Shown here piece by piece: positions 53,671 to 64,000 of a stretch of DNA of 64,000 bases. The DNA lies in NCBI RefSeq assembly GCF_023091745.1, contig NC_068920.1:149387622-149451621 (forward strand), given 5' to 3'. Origin of the DNA: Budorcas taxicolor (lineage: Eukaryota > Chordata > Mammalia > Artiodactyla > Bovidae). Positions within the stretch are counted from its first letter, which is position 1, and every line of letters begins with the position of its first letter. The translations under genes and the position numbers were made by a program. The notes beneath the pieces are model-generated. The model worked only from the letters and a program-made list of their open reading frames with translations, made no database searches and had not been told where the DNA came from.

Positions 53671-55149
53671 GCATAAATGCATAACAAGTAGTCACTGAGT
53701 CAAAGAATACATTCATTTAATTCATTTTTAATTTGCTCAAAATCAGTTAATTTGCTGTCCAAAAATGTTGCATCAATTTAGCCACACCAACAATGTTTAA
53801 TATTCCCTCATTTTAATGTTCTCAGGTTGCATAGCTAGACAATTCTACCACATTGTTTTAATTTGTATTTTTAAAATATCAGTGAGTCTGAGGATCACTT
53901 TGTATTTCTAAGTCTTTTCTATCTTTTCCTGCCTGTTCACATACAATGCTGCGTACTTTACTGGGTCTTTGTCTTTTTAGAATATTGATTTATAAGATTT
54001 CTTCATATATTTAGGCAAGTGGCGTATGTTATTTGTTTTGTCTTATGCTATTTTTCCCCTGAAACTGTTAACATTTTAGTGTATTGAAACCTGTTCCTTA
54101 CTGGCTTCTGTTTTTTGTTTGTTTGTTTTAAGATGTTATATTTTCAGGGAATTTTTTGGTTCACAGCAAAACTGAGAGGTAAGTACGGAGATTTCTCATA
54201 GAATCCTCTTGTCCCCAGACATGCGCAGCCTCTCCCTGACCAACATCCCTCAACCAGAGTGGTCCATGGATGACAGTCAATGGAGCTACATCAACACATC
54301 TTAATCACCTAAAGTCTACAGTTCACATTCAGCTCCATTCTTGGAGATACATTCTGCGGGTTTGGATGAATGTATAATGACACATATAAACCATCATAGT
54401 ATCGATCAGAATAGTTTCAGTTTCATAAAAATCCTCTGTGTTCTGCCATTCATTACCTCCACCCAGCTTCCACCTCAGCCCCTGACAACTACTGCTCAAT
54501 TTTTTCCTGTCTCCATGGTTTTGCCTTTTCCAGAATGTCATCTAGTTGGAATCAAACAGTGTGTAGTCTGTTCATATTGGCTTCTTTCACTTGGTAAAAT
54601 GCATTTCAGTTTCCTTCATGTATTCATGGCTTGATAGATTATATCTTTTTAGTGCTGAAGAAAATTGCACTGTCTGGATATACCACAGTTTATTTATCTA
54701 CTTACTTGCTGAAGGACATCTTGGTTGCTTTCAAGTTTTTGCAATTATGAATAAAGTTGCTATAAACATCTGTGTGCTTCTGCCTTTCTTGTTTTGCTTT
54801 GAAAGTTTTCTTTATTTACAAGATAAATTACCAAAATTTAATATTGCAATATTCTTCTAGTTTTGGATTTTAGTTTTTACTTCTGTTTTATAACCCATTT
54901 GAAATTATTTTAGTGGTAGAATGTATAGTGATGTTTTTCTCCACCTGTCTATTGAGTGATTTTTTAAGGGCAAGTGTTACATTTTGCCCTTCTTTGAACT
55001 CTGCCTAAGATGTAGCAAAGGGTTTGGCATGCGCATGACAGTATGTACTTACTGTCATGATACTTATTTGCTTTAAAAAATGTTAAGCAGTACCACTAAC
55101 ATGTAGGGAGTGCTAACAGTAATAATAGCTACCATTTATGGGCTGGGTC

Positions 55150-55424
55150 GGAGAAGGCAATGGCAACCCACTCCAGTACTCTTGCCTGGAAAATCCCATG
55201 GACGGAGGAGCATGGTAGGCTGCAGTCCATGGGGTCGCTAAGAGTCGGACAGGACTGAGTGACTTCACTTTCACTTTTCACTTTCATGCATTGGAGAAGG
55301 AAATGGCAACCCACTCCAGTGTTCTTGCCTGGAGATTCCCAAGGACAGGGGAGCCTGGTGGGTTGCCATCTCTGGGTTCGCACAGAGTCGGACACAACTG
55401 AAGCGACTTAGCAGCAGCAGCGGC
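55150..55424 (+). repeat. Bov-A2 SINE with exact 12-bp target-site duplication
   Basis: Sense dimer with linker CACTTTCACTTTTCACTTTC. Flanked by ATGGGCTGGGTC at 55138-55149 and 55425-55436, so a comparatively recent insertion. Confidence 0.95.
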
Positions 55425-55464
55425 ATGGGCTGGGTCAATCTATAAACTTTGTTGTTTTGTTTTT

Positions 55465-55665
55465 TAGTTGCTCAGTCCTGTCCAGCTCCTTTGCAACCTC
55501 AAGGAGTGTAGCCTGCCAGGCTCCTCTGTCCCTGAGATTTCCCAGGCAAGAATACTGAAGTGGGTTGCCATTTCCTACTTCAGGGGATTTTCCTGACCCA
55601 GGGATCACACCCAAATCTCCTGCTTGGCAAGTAGATCTTTACCACTGAGCCCGCGGGGAAGCCCC
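55465..55665 (-). repeat. Bov-tA SINE
   Basis: Antisense body and head ending GAGCCCGCGGGGAAGCCC. Confidence 0.9.
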
Positions 55666-55790
55666 CCACATTTAACAATCCTGCAAGGTATGTACTATTG
55701 TCTCTATTTTATACATAAGAGAACGGATGATTTTGAGATCACACAGCTTAAAAGTGGCAAAGCTGTGACCTGAACACAAGTCAGCATATC
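55666..55790 (+). repeat. MIR SINE fossil
   Basis: Sense MIR core (AACAATCCTGCAAGGTATGT; GATCACACAGCTTAAAAGTG). Confidence 0.65.
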
Positions 55791-58700
55791 TTCAGAATGC
55801 CAAGAGTTTCCTGCTCCCAGTGCTGTCGGTAACAGAGGAGAGGGGAGGCTACTGATGCTTGGAAGGATGGAGGGACCTCCTTCTGGCCCACTAGCTGGAA
55901 TTTATAGTTCTAAAGCTTCCGTCTCAGCATCAAATATTTTATTGAATTGGATTTAGACCTCTTCACTGTCGACTGAGCCTGATGAGGTAAGACTTGGTAA
56001 ATGCTACACGTTGGCTTCTGTCCCAGCGCAGGGAATGCACTTTACAGTGGTAATTTCCTGCTAATTGGTTGTAACTAATGCACCACCATTCTGGAATTTG
56101 TCACTTACAGAAATGTACCTTAGCAAATGGACCATGGTCTCCACCTAAATGCACATTTACTCATGCTAGAAACAGCGTGGTGAGAGGCAGGTGGGGTGAA
56201 GGATGTGACTGAGTGGGCAGTAGGTGGCCTGTGGGCCCCCACCTTCCACGAAGTCTTTTTTGGATGAGGAAGGATGGCTGGGAGAACAGGCGTCGGGAAT
56301 CAGAGGCCGACAGAAGAGGCAAGGTTGGGGCCAAAGTCAGTGTGTGTCTCCTGGGCTAGTCTTCCGTCTCCAGAGGCAAAAATTTTCTTATAAGTAAAAC
56401 AGAGAAGCTTGGTTACACCTGCCCTTTCAAACTGTGCTCTGCAGAGGTTACCTGGGGTCTCAGAGCTAGAATGGATTAATCCTCTGCTCCGCTCAACCCT
56501 GCGTCTCTCTGCTTCACCCTTTTTACATCTTAGGTTTCCAAGGCGAGCAACGTTCCAAACATGGGAAGCGAGACTGCCCTGGGAAGGCTCCGGCACTGAC
56601 AATCTGAGATCTTATTTTTTCCCTCCTGCCTCCAACAGCCCCACTCTAATCCAGTGTTCGTGCTCTGATGCAGGCTGGCGTGGCAGGCACAGAGCCCGCT
56701 ACACTGCCTGTGTGGTTTCCTAGGAACCCCCGCACCAGGCAGGGCCAAAGAGAGGGCAGGGAGGGTGGCAACAAAGAGAAGCTGGTGGAAGCAACCAGGG
56801 TCAGTCTCGGCCCCCGGGGGAGCAGGGGGACAGATGCCTGCCGCCGCCAGCTCATCCCTGTGAGAGGAGCTGGTGCAGCAGAGGGCGGCTTGTGGCATCT
56901 GTGTCCCCATGAGGCGCTCCCAGGGCTGGCCGGGGCTGAGGACATGTGGAGCGCCCGCCTGCCTGCCCCAGCTGGCCGGCTTCAGGCCATGCCAACTGCA
57001 GTCAGGGGCATCTGTCCTAGGCTGGGGGTCATCTGATGCCTGATAGGGCGGGCCAGGAGCCTCAAGGGAAAGGAATACAAGACAGTCCAGAAACAGAGGT
57101 GAAATGAAATTTTCAGAAGGACTGGCACCTTGAGCCTCTGCTTTCTTAAAATGTTAATGAATTCATCTCTCTGTGTGTCTCAGTCTCCCCCCACCCTGCT
57201 TTCTCTCTCTCTCTCTCATCTCTGTTCTACTGAGATGTGATTTTCATTACCCCAGGGATCTTAAGATTTCCACACCAATCATAGTAAAATTGCATAAGAA
57301 GTCTTGATATTACTTCTGTGAATTTCACTGCCTTGGGGCCAGGCTGAAATCCATAAGACTGAAAGAGCTGGACTTTATAGGAGAGGCAGACCAGGGAGAG
57401 GAAGAGAGACAGAGAAAGGGAGGCAGGGAGAGGAAGACTGAGAGGGAGAGAGGACTGACGAACTCAAAAAAATCCACGGGAATCTCATTTCTGTCTTTTA
57501 TGAGCTAGTGGGAAATCAGCAAACGACTTAGCCTGTCTGAATATCATGTTCCACATCTGTTAAACAGGGATTTAGATTAATCTTAGATTCCTAAAGCTAA
57601 TGGTAGTATCTACTTTGCAGATTTATTTTGAGAATTATTAGAAAAGAACCTGCTTAGTCTAACATTTCCAAAACGTGCTCCTAGATGGTGGCTGTAATGG
57701 TGCATAGGTTAACACAGACGCTGATGTTGTCTTCACCTGTGTGGCCCTGCGATCGTGATTTTACTATATTCTGTTCCTCCCAGGCAGACAGAACTCACCA
57801 CAGACATGTGGTGTCATGTCAGCTTGTAATTTTCCTGGGATGCTTAAAAAAGGTCAAAGAAAACAAATATGGAGAAAAAGTTAATAGAGGGGTTTGTCTG
57901 AAAAGGCAGTCATCTACCTTCAAATTCTCATCCTTTCTCACTATCTTCTCCCACCCAAATTCCAGCCTTCCCATAAAACCTTTCCAAATCGAGCAGAAGT
58001 CAGACATTGACATCCCCAGAATGTGAGCTCCAGAACCATCATTCATGTCTCCCCTGGTTTTGGATACCAATTCTGGTCCGGACTGGCGTTTCTTGTCCTG
58101 CAAAGCCAGTCTGTTGGACTTCCTGGTTCTGAAATCCATTCCATCCCAGGTAAGCTCTGAGACTCTCTCCTTCCATTCTGAGACCATGGTTTCTACACTA
58201 AAATTCAGAGACCTGGTCTGATAACTGAAGGAGAAATGAAGAGACCTTTGGAGTTGAAATGGTTTGTGGCGGCCCATCCTCAGATTCTTTCTGATGATAT
58301 TTGGATGTGTAGATCTAATATTTTTTCAAAAATGAATATTTTCTTTTCTTTCTTTCTTTTTTTTTTTTTGTTGGAAGCCCTTTGGCTCTGAGTACTGGAG
58401 GAAATGAAGAGGATATGTGAAGTTGTTACCTGGATGGACTGCATGAAGCTCTCATTAATTGAGAACACAAGGGACCAGACAAAACAGATTTTGAATTAAT
58501 TAGTTTGCAGAGTCTGAAAGCATTGCTGAGAAATACAGGACGTCTTTTTGGCTAAGAAGTCCCCATTCATTATGTCACCTGATGCAGTGTTAAGTCAATT
58601 GGTAAATGGCAGTGATATTTCCTATATTTTGGGGCAAATGATAGGTGATTTGGGAAATACATTATTTGGTTCTTGGCCATCTGGACAAAATTTATCAGAT

Positions 58701-58829
58701 TCTTGCCTATTGTATCCTGACAGCTCTCAAGTTCAGTTCTTTAATAACTTTTTTCCTTTCCATGTCAATCCTTTGTTATCTAGTGGTTAACCAGACATCC
58801 CATGTTTTGTTTTAAATTCCTAAACATTC
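55791..58829. other. Long stretch without recognised gene
   Basis: Mostly unique-looking DNA. A GC-richer part at about 56640-57040 has overlapping open frames on both strands with no family resemblance. A CT-rich run lies at 57182-57220, a GA-rich run at 57388-57462 and a T-rich run at 58350-58370. An 80-codon frame at 58548-58790 resembles nothing I know. Confidence 0.4.
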
Positions 58830-59035
58830 AATGGGCTTTCCCAATGGCTTAGTGGTAAAGAATCTGCCTGCCGGTGCAGGAGACGCAGGTTTGATCCCTG
58901 AATCAGGAAGATCCCCTGGAAGAGAAAATAGCATTCCACTCCAGTATTCTCACCTGGGAAATCTCATGGACAGAGGAGCGTGGCAAGCTGCAGTCTCTAG
59001 GGTCACAGAAGAGTTGGACACGGCCAACCGATTGA
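58830..59035 (+). repeat. Bov-tA SINE
   Basis: Head GGGCTTTCCCAATGGCTTAG and full body. Confidence 0.9.
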
Positions 59036-61884
59036 GAGAGAGTGCCAGGATTCAATACTACTTTTTCACTTGGAGATCTTTCTTTTTGCTTCAAACATGG
59101 CTTTTGTTCATCAGCGAGGAGTGTGGCTTCTTCACCGTGCATGGTGGCCCTTCTGCGTTGCCTTCCATTTTCAGCTCCCAGGCTCCCAGACACTGGCTGC
59201 CTCTGACCTGTGCTCCGGCTGGCCCAGCAGCATGGCTCAGGGTGAGTTCTGGTCTCCCTGCTCCTAGCACATGTGCTGAGATCCACGAGGAGTTTTTACG
59301 TCCGTGCTTTTTAGCCTTTCCTCTTTGGGTTAGACTCATCTTAACACAGGGCCTCAAGCAGGTTAGGCTGTAGTGAAATACTCAGTATATATAACAGGGG
59401 TGAGGGGAGGGCAGTGTGATGGGATGCTGGGGGTGAGCTGGCCCCGTGTCCCCCCAGCTTCCATAAAACGCTCCTCCTCCCTCTTGGTTGGGGTCTCCTC
59501 TCTCCCCTGCTCTACTGCCTCGCAGCTTAGTCTCCATGTGGTCCAGGGCTAGGCTGAGGCCTGAGTCAGGCTGTTCCCCCCGTGCTCCCTCCAGGATGGA
59601 GCTTGGCTTGTTGGAAGGATGTCTCTCTGTCCCCTCACGGGAACGGTGGGTCCTCCACGTCAGCCCCTGCCTCCCATTTCCACGACCCCTGCCCCTGGAT
59701 CCTGGAGCAATATGATGCAACGAAGACAGGCTCAAACATAGTCTGTGTAGAATGAAGAGTACAATTGCAGAGCCCGTGGCTAATGGGTGGACAGGATGCT
59801 CCGTCTGTAACACTGAGCCTCCCTGTGCTCTGCGTCACCAACCCTCCTCCTCCTCCGTCTCCTTCCCGTCTCTGCCATCTGCCTCTCCAGCAGCCTGTGG
59901 CTGCAGCCGCCTCTCCCCATGTGGCCACCGGACCACTGAGCCAACCACTCGGGCTGCTGGAGGACCAAGTGCCTGGTCCCTCTAGCCCGCTTGCCTCACA
60001 CGCAATACCTGCCGCCGTGGAGCAGTCTGGAGGAGCCCTGTTGCTGCCTTAAGTATCAAGTCCCCGTGGAGGGGAGTCCGGAGCCTGGGCTCATGTGCAG
60101 TGGTTCCAAAGCGCACCAGATGGAGGACCTTGAACAGCCCAAAGCTAAAGAATGACCCCTGCCCCTGCTGAGCGCAAACCTTGGTTAACTGGTACTGTGC
60201 TGGCTTTTGTTTGTGTCCAGACTCGTAGAGTGTCGAGCACAGATCTCTATTTTTCCCTGGCTCTTCCCCTGACCATGACGGGGAGCAGACTTGTGACTCT
60301 CTCTCTGCTACGGCTTCACGCCCAGCCCTCAGCTCAGCTGAGATGCTTCTCTGTCCTCCGTATCACTGCCCAGTGTCTCCCCTCTGCCTCAGCGCCCTCA
60401 GACAAGTCCCCAGGGTGCTGTGTTGTCTACACTACAGCATCTGGGAGGCTCTGAAGATCCCAGTGGTCCAGAGTCCTCTGGGTTCCTTGAAGATGAACAA
60501 GTTGTTTTCTGAACAAACCATCAGGAAACCTGGACAGATGAATTTACCAATGGGACAAAGGGACAGGCTGTTTGTAATTAGGGGTCTCCCGAGAAATCCT
60601 GAAATCTGGGTTGATGCAGCTGAGAACTCTGCCCTCGGGAGGGAAGTGGGTTAAAACACACTCAGAAAACAGGCTAAGTTTGGGCACCAGAAGCTCTCAG
60701 ACAATACCAATGACATGGACAAGATGCAAGCATCTCACTCCGTGCCAGATGGTACTTGCACACGTAGGGGCTCGTATATGTTACCTGATCTTCATTGCCC
60801 AAGGGTGATCATCTTCAGATGGAACTGATAAGCAGCGCTCTGACTGGTTGAGAGGGTTACGGAGCCGGGCTTCGTCACACCACTACCGAGCGGGGAGACT
60901 TCCAGTCATCCTGGTTCCATTCCTGGTCCAAGTCATCCCTTCTAAGGACCACGTGGTCTGTATCCAACAAGAACCAGCTCCAGATATACCAGCCCTCCTC
61001 ACAGCAGGGTTGCTGACTGATCTCACCTTTTTAAGTTGGGATCTCATCTTGAGGTTCCAGGTTTTCCCAGCTTTGAATGTATGTTTATCCTCTCCATCAG
61101 ATCTCTCCCTGGAGGACACATTTGTCTTCTTTGATCTGGTGCTGTCTGATTCACCTCCACAAGTGGCTGAGCTGCCCCTGGCGATGTCTGGCTCCTACTC
61201 ATACAGGGCTGTTTGTTAACTGTGCCTGGAGGTTCTCCTCTTGAAATTTCAAGTGGTAAGACAATCATCTTTACCTACGGAGTCCCTGCCTCCATACACC
61301 CATTGTGGTAATTAGTGTAGTAAAATCAATGTGGTGGAAATGGAAGGATGGCCTGATAAGACAGAAGGATGCTATGGCTGGGCTTTGAATCAACCCTGGC
61401 ATGTGCTGGACTGGGGCCTCTGAGATGGTGTGGTGGAGGTATTTTAAGAGCAGTCTGTAATGAGCTGATAGATTATTATTTTAAGAAAAATACAAGGAAT
61501 GCTCATGTTCTCTGTGGCTCTAAAGGGAAGAATTAAACCTTTGTTTTGCACTGCGGAGAGTACAACCTTCAGCTCAGTATACGTTTCATCCAACACCGGG
61601 GAATTCTGTTTTGAAGTGAGTTACCCATCACTGGACTATCACGTCCTAAGTACATTGTGGGTGGTTGTCTTTGGATAAGATGACCTCAGATGTTACTTTG
61701 AACTCTGAGATCCCATGACTATTTTCTAGAAGCATTCAGTGGAAGAGAAGCAGTCAAAGGGCAAGGTGTCAGGAGATTTATTTCATTTTCTATTAATTTT
61801 TATCAAGGAAAACAGAGCAACTCTGAGTTAGGGAGAAACACAATTTAAAATATTATGTATACAGCTAATAATTCATTCTGTGTG
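59036..61884. other. Long stretch without recognised gene
   Basis: No exon, RNA gene or confidently named repeat. A moderately GC-rich part at 59100-60120 holds overlapping short open frames on both strands. Confidence 0.4.
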
Positions 61885-62010
61885 TTGTTCAGTCGCTAAG
61901 TGCTGTCTGACTCTTTGCGACCCCACGGACTGCAACACTCTAGGCTTGCCTGTCTTTCACTATCTCCCAGAGTTTGCTCAAACTCATGTCCATTGAGTTG
62001 GTGGTATAAT
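61885..62010 (-). repeat. BovB 3' end
   Basis: Antisense terminal ~125 bp of BovB (GTTGTTCAGTCGCTAAGTGC). Confidence 0.85.
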
Positions 62011-62305
62011 AAAACATACCCTGAATAAAGATTTTAAAATCACCTATAACCTCATCATCTTCCTATAATAACTATTTTCATTGCTTTATAGTCACAGAAA
62101 TCATATAATTTTCAGGGTTCATGATGTTTGTGCAGTTGTTATCATGGAACATAGAAGATTAGGTAAAAATCAAGTTTTTATGGGGAGAGGGGAGGAGAGG
62201 GTGAGATTAAAAAAAAAATCAAGTTTTTTTGACCTTCCTTTCAGAGGATTAGGAATAGAATTCTTCCTTAGTTTCATTTTATGTGGGAACTAATAATATT
62301 TAAAA

Positions 62306-62308
<3 letters not shown>

Positions 62309-62345
<37 letters not shown>
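62309..62345 (+). repeat. (GT)n microsatellite, about 18 repeats
   Basis: Uninterrupted GT run adjoining a SINE. Confidence 0.97.
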
Positions 62346-62347
<2 letters not shown>

Positions 62348-62348
<1 letters not shown>

Positions 62349-62550
62349 AAGTTGTGTCTGACTCTCTGAGACCCCATGGACTTTAGGCCACCAGTCTCCT
62401 CTGTCCATGGGATTTCCCAGGCAAGAATACTGGAGCGGGTTGCCATTTCCTTTTCCAGGGTATCTTCCCTACCCAGGGATTGAACCCATGTCTCCAGCAT
62501 CTCCTGCATTGGGAGGCAGATTCTTTATTCCTGAGTCATGGGGAAAGCCC
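62348..62550 (-). repeat. Bov-tA SINE
   Basis: Antisense body and head ending CTGAGTCATGGGGAAAGCCC. Confidence 0.9.
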
Positions 62551-62574
62551 ACTTAAAATCATAACATGTATTAG

Positions 62575-64000
62575 GCGGGGGCTGGCGCACTAAGTGCAGG
62601 CGGCGGCGGCGGCAGCGGGCCTGCGCACTAAGCACGGCCAAGAGCTACCCCATGTCCGAAGTCAGGGACAGCGGCCCAGAGTGCCAGGCTGCGACGGCGC
62701 AGGAAAGGCCAGGAGGAGCCACCCCACGTCCAAGGTCAGTGGTGGCCGGGAGGAGACATCCTGCGTCCAAGGTCAGGGGCAGCCGGGAGAAGCCACCTCG
62801 CGCCCGAGGCCAGGGCAGGTGACCCTGAGGAGCCATCCTGAGCCCGAGGCCAGGGCCGGCGGCGGGGAGGAGCAACCAGAGGAGCAGTGGCTGCGCAGGC
62901 GCAGGAGGGCCTAGAGGAGCTATCCCACGTTGAAGGTCAGGAAGGGCGGTGGTGAGGAGATACCCCTCATCCAAGGTAAGGAGCAGCGGCTGTGCTTTGC
63001 TGGAGCAGCCATGAAGAGACACCCCATGCTGAAGGTAAGAGAAACCCAAGTAAGATGGTAGGTGTTGCAAGAGGGCATCAGAGGGCAGACACACTGAAAC
63101 CATACTCACAGAAAACTAGTCAATCTAATCACACTAGGACCACAGCCCTGTCTAACTCAATGAAACCAAGCCATGCCTGTGGGGCAACCCAAGACAGGTG
63201 GGTCATGGTGGAGGGGTTGACAGAATGTGGTCCACTGGAGAAGGGAATGGCAAGCCACTTCAGTATTCTTGCCTTGAGAACACCATGAACAGTATGAAAA
63301 GGCAAAATAATAGGATACCAAAAGAGGAACTCCCCAGGTCAGTAGGTGCCCAATATGCTACTGGAGATCAGTGGAGAAATAACTCTAGAAAGAATGAAGG
63401 GATGGAGCCAAAGCAAAAACAATACCCAGTTGTGGATGTGACTGGTCATAGAAGCAAGATCCAATGCTGTAAACAGCAATATTGCATAGGAACCTGGAAT
63501 GTTAGGTCCATGAATCAAGGCAAATTGGAAGTGGTCAAACCCAAACAAGAGATGGCAAGGGTGAACGTCGACATTCTAGGAATCAGCGAACTAAAATGGA
63601 CTGGAATGGGTGAATTTAACTCAGATGACCATTATATCTATTACTGCAAGCAGGAATCCCTCAGAAGAAATGGAGTAGCCATCATGGTCAACAGAAGAGT
63701 CTGAAATGCAGTACTTGGATGCAATCTCAAAAACGACAGCATGATCTCTGTTCATTTCCAAGGCAAACCATTCAATATCACAGTAATCCAAGTCTATGCC
63801 ACAACCGGTAACGCTGAAGAAGCTGAAGTTGAACAGTTCTGTGAAGACCTACAAGACCTTTTAGAACTAACACCCAAAAAAGGTGTCCTTTTCACTATAG
63901 GGGACTGGAATGCAAAAGCAGGAAGTCAAGAAACACCTGGAGTAACAGGCAAATTTGGCCTTGGAATGCAGAATGAAGCAGGGCAAAGACTAATAGAGTT
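62575..64000 (+). mobile_element. BovB LINE, 5' end and endonuclease region, cut by the right edge
   Basis: Starts with the GC-rich BovB 5' UTR (62575 to about 63050), made of imperfect tandem units of about 37 bp with the recurring word CCACGTCCAAGGTCAG. Coding sequence for the apurinic-type endonuclease domain follows: the frame at 63198-63704 reads NVRSMNQGKLEVVKPKQEMA and GMGEFNSDDHYIYYCKQES. It stops at TGA 63702-63704 where related copies continue. Further endonuclease sequence (ATAGGGGACTGGAATGCAAA) runs to the window end. The copy begins at its 5' UTR, unlike the 3' tails elsewhere in the window. Whether the 3' part exists cannot be seen. Confidence 0.92.

Larger units (their letters stand above)
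52740..54810 (-). repeat. Old L1 3' regions interrupted by inverted-duplication arm B
   Basis: Antisense old-L1 sequence at 52740-52920, 53430-54110 and 54125-54810 (GGTTCACAGCAAAACTGAGA; GTCATCTAGTTGGAATCAAA; TATGAATAAAGTTGCTATAA). More than one L1 copy may be present. Confidence 0.65.

Noticed and set aside
56530..57036. Overlapping frames of 99-126 codons on both strands
   Set aside because: Moderately GC-rich DNA with no splice-consistent structure, domain or codon-phase signal.
58548..58790. 80-codon plus-strand frame near a Bov-tA
   Set aside because: No recognisable family, no promoter or splice evidence. Left as anonymous.

Overview
This window is nuclear DNA from a ruminant, most likely cattle or a close bovid. 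The evidence is dense ruminant-lineage repeats on both strands: BovB (RTE-type) LINEs, Bov-tA SINEs (tRNA-Glu-like head plus Bov-A body), dimeric Bov-A2 SINEs and CHR-type SINEs. They are layered over older mammalian L1, MIR and Tigger sequence. There are no prokaryotic features. Protein-coding sequence is under 2 kb of the 64 kb and belongs to two interferon-stimulated genes.

Layout. (1) 1-7,376, minus strand: the first two coding exons of RSAD2 (viperin); the rest of the gene lies off the left edge. Its promoter, with a TATA box and two interferon-stimulated response elements (ISREs), is at about 7,419-7,526. (2) 7,530-19,030: a ~12 kb spacer between two divergent genes. It holds a BovB with an inverted 5' half, several L1 fragments and a tight cluster of ISRE-type motifs at 12,683-12,780. 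(3) 19,030-34,041, plus strand: a CpG island and all five coding exons of CMPK2, giving a 445-residue open frame with consistent splice phases. The 3' UTR probably runs to about 35,930. (4) 36,000-64,000: no recognisable gene. This part is repeats (including a Tigger1 DNA-transposon fossil and a second BovB 5' end running off the right edge) and anonymous sequence, plus an inverted duplication of about 0.45 kb (47,649-48,100 versus 52,925-53,374).

How the genes work together. Viperin is a radical-SAM enzyme that converts CTP to the chain-terminating nucleotide ddhCTP. CMPK2 is a mitochondrial nucleoside-monophosphate kinase acting on CMP, UMP and dCMP, and so can feed the CTP pool. The head-to-head arrangement, separate ISRE-like promoter elements and an ISRE cluster between them fit coordinated interferon induction. 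Gene identities and exon boundaries are read directly from the sequence. The regulatory claims rest on motif matching only.

Repeat boundaries are estimates by eye, usually good to about 10-20 bases, except where an exact target-site duplication is given.
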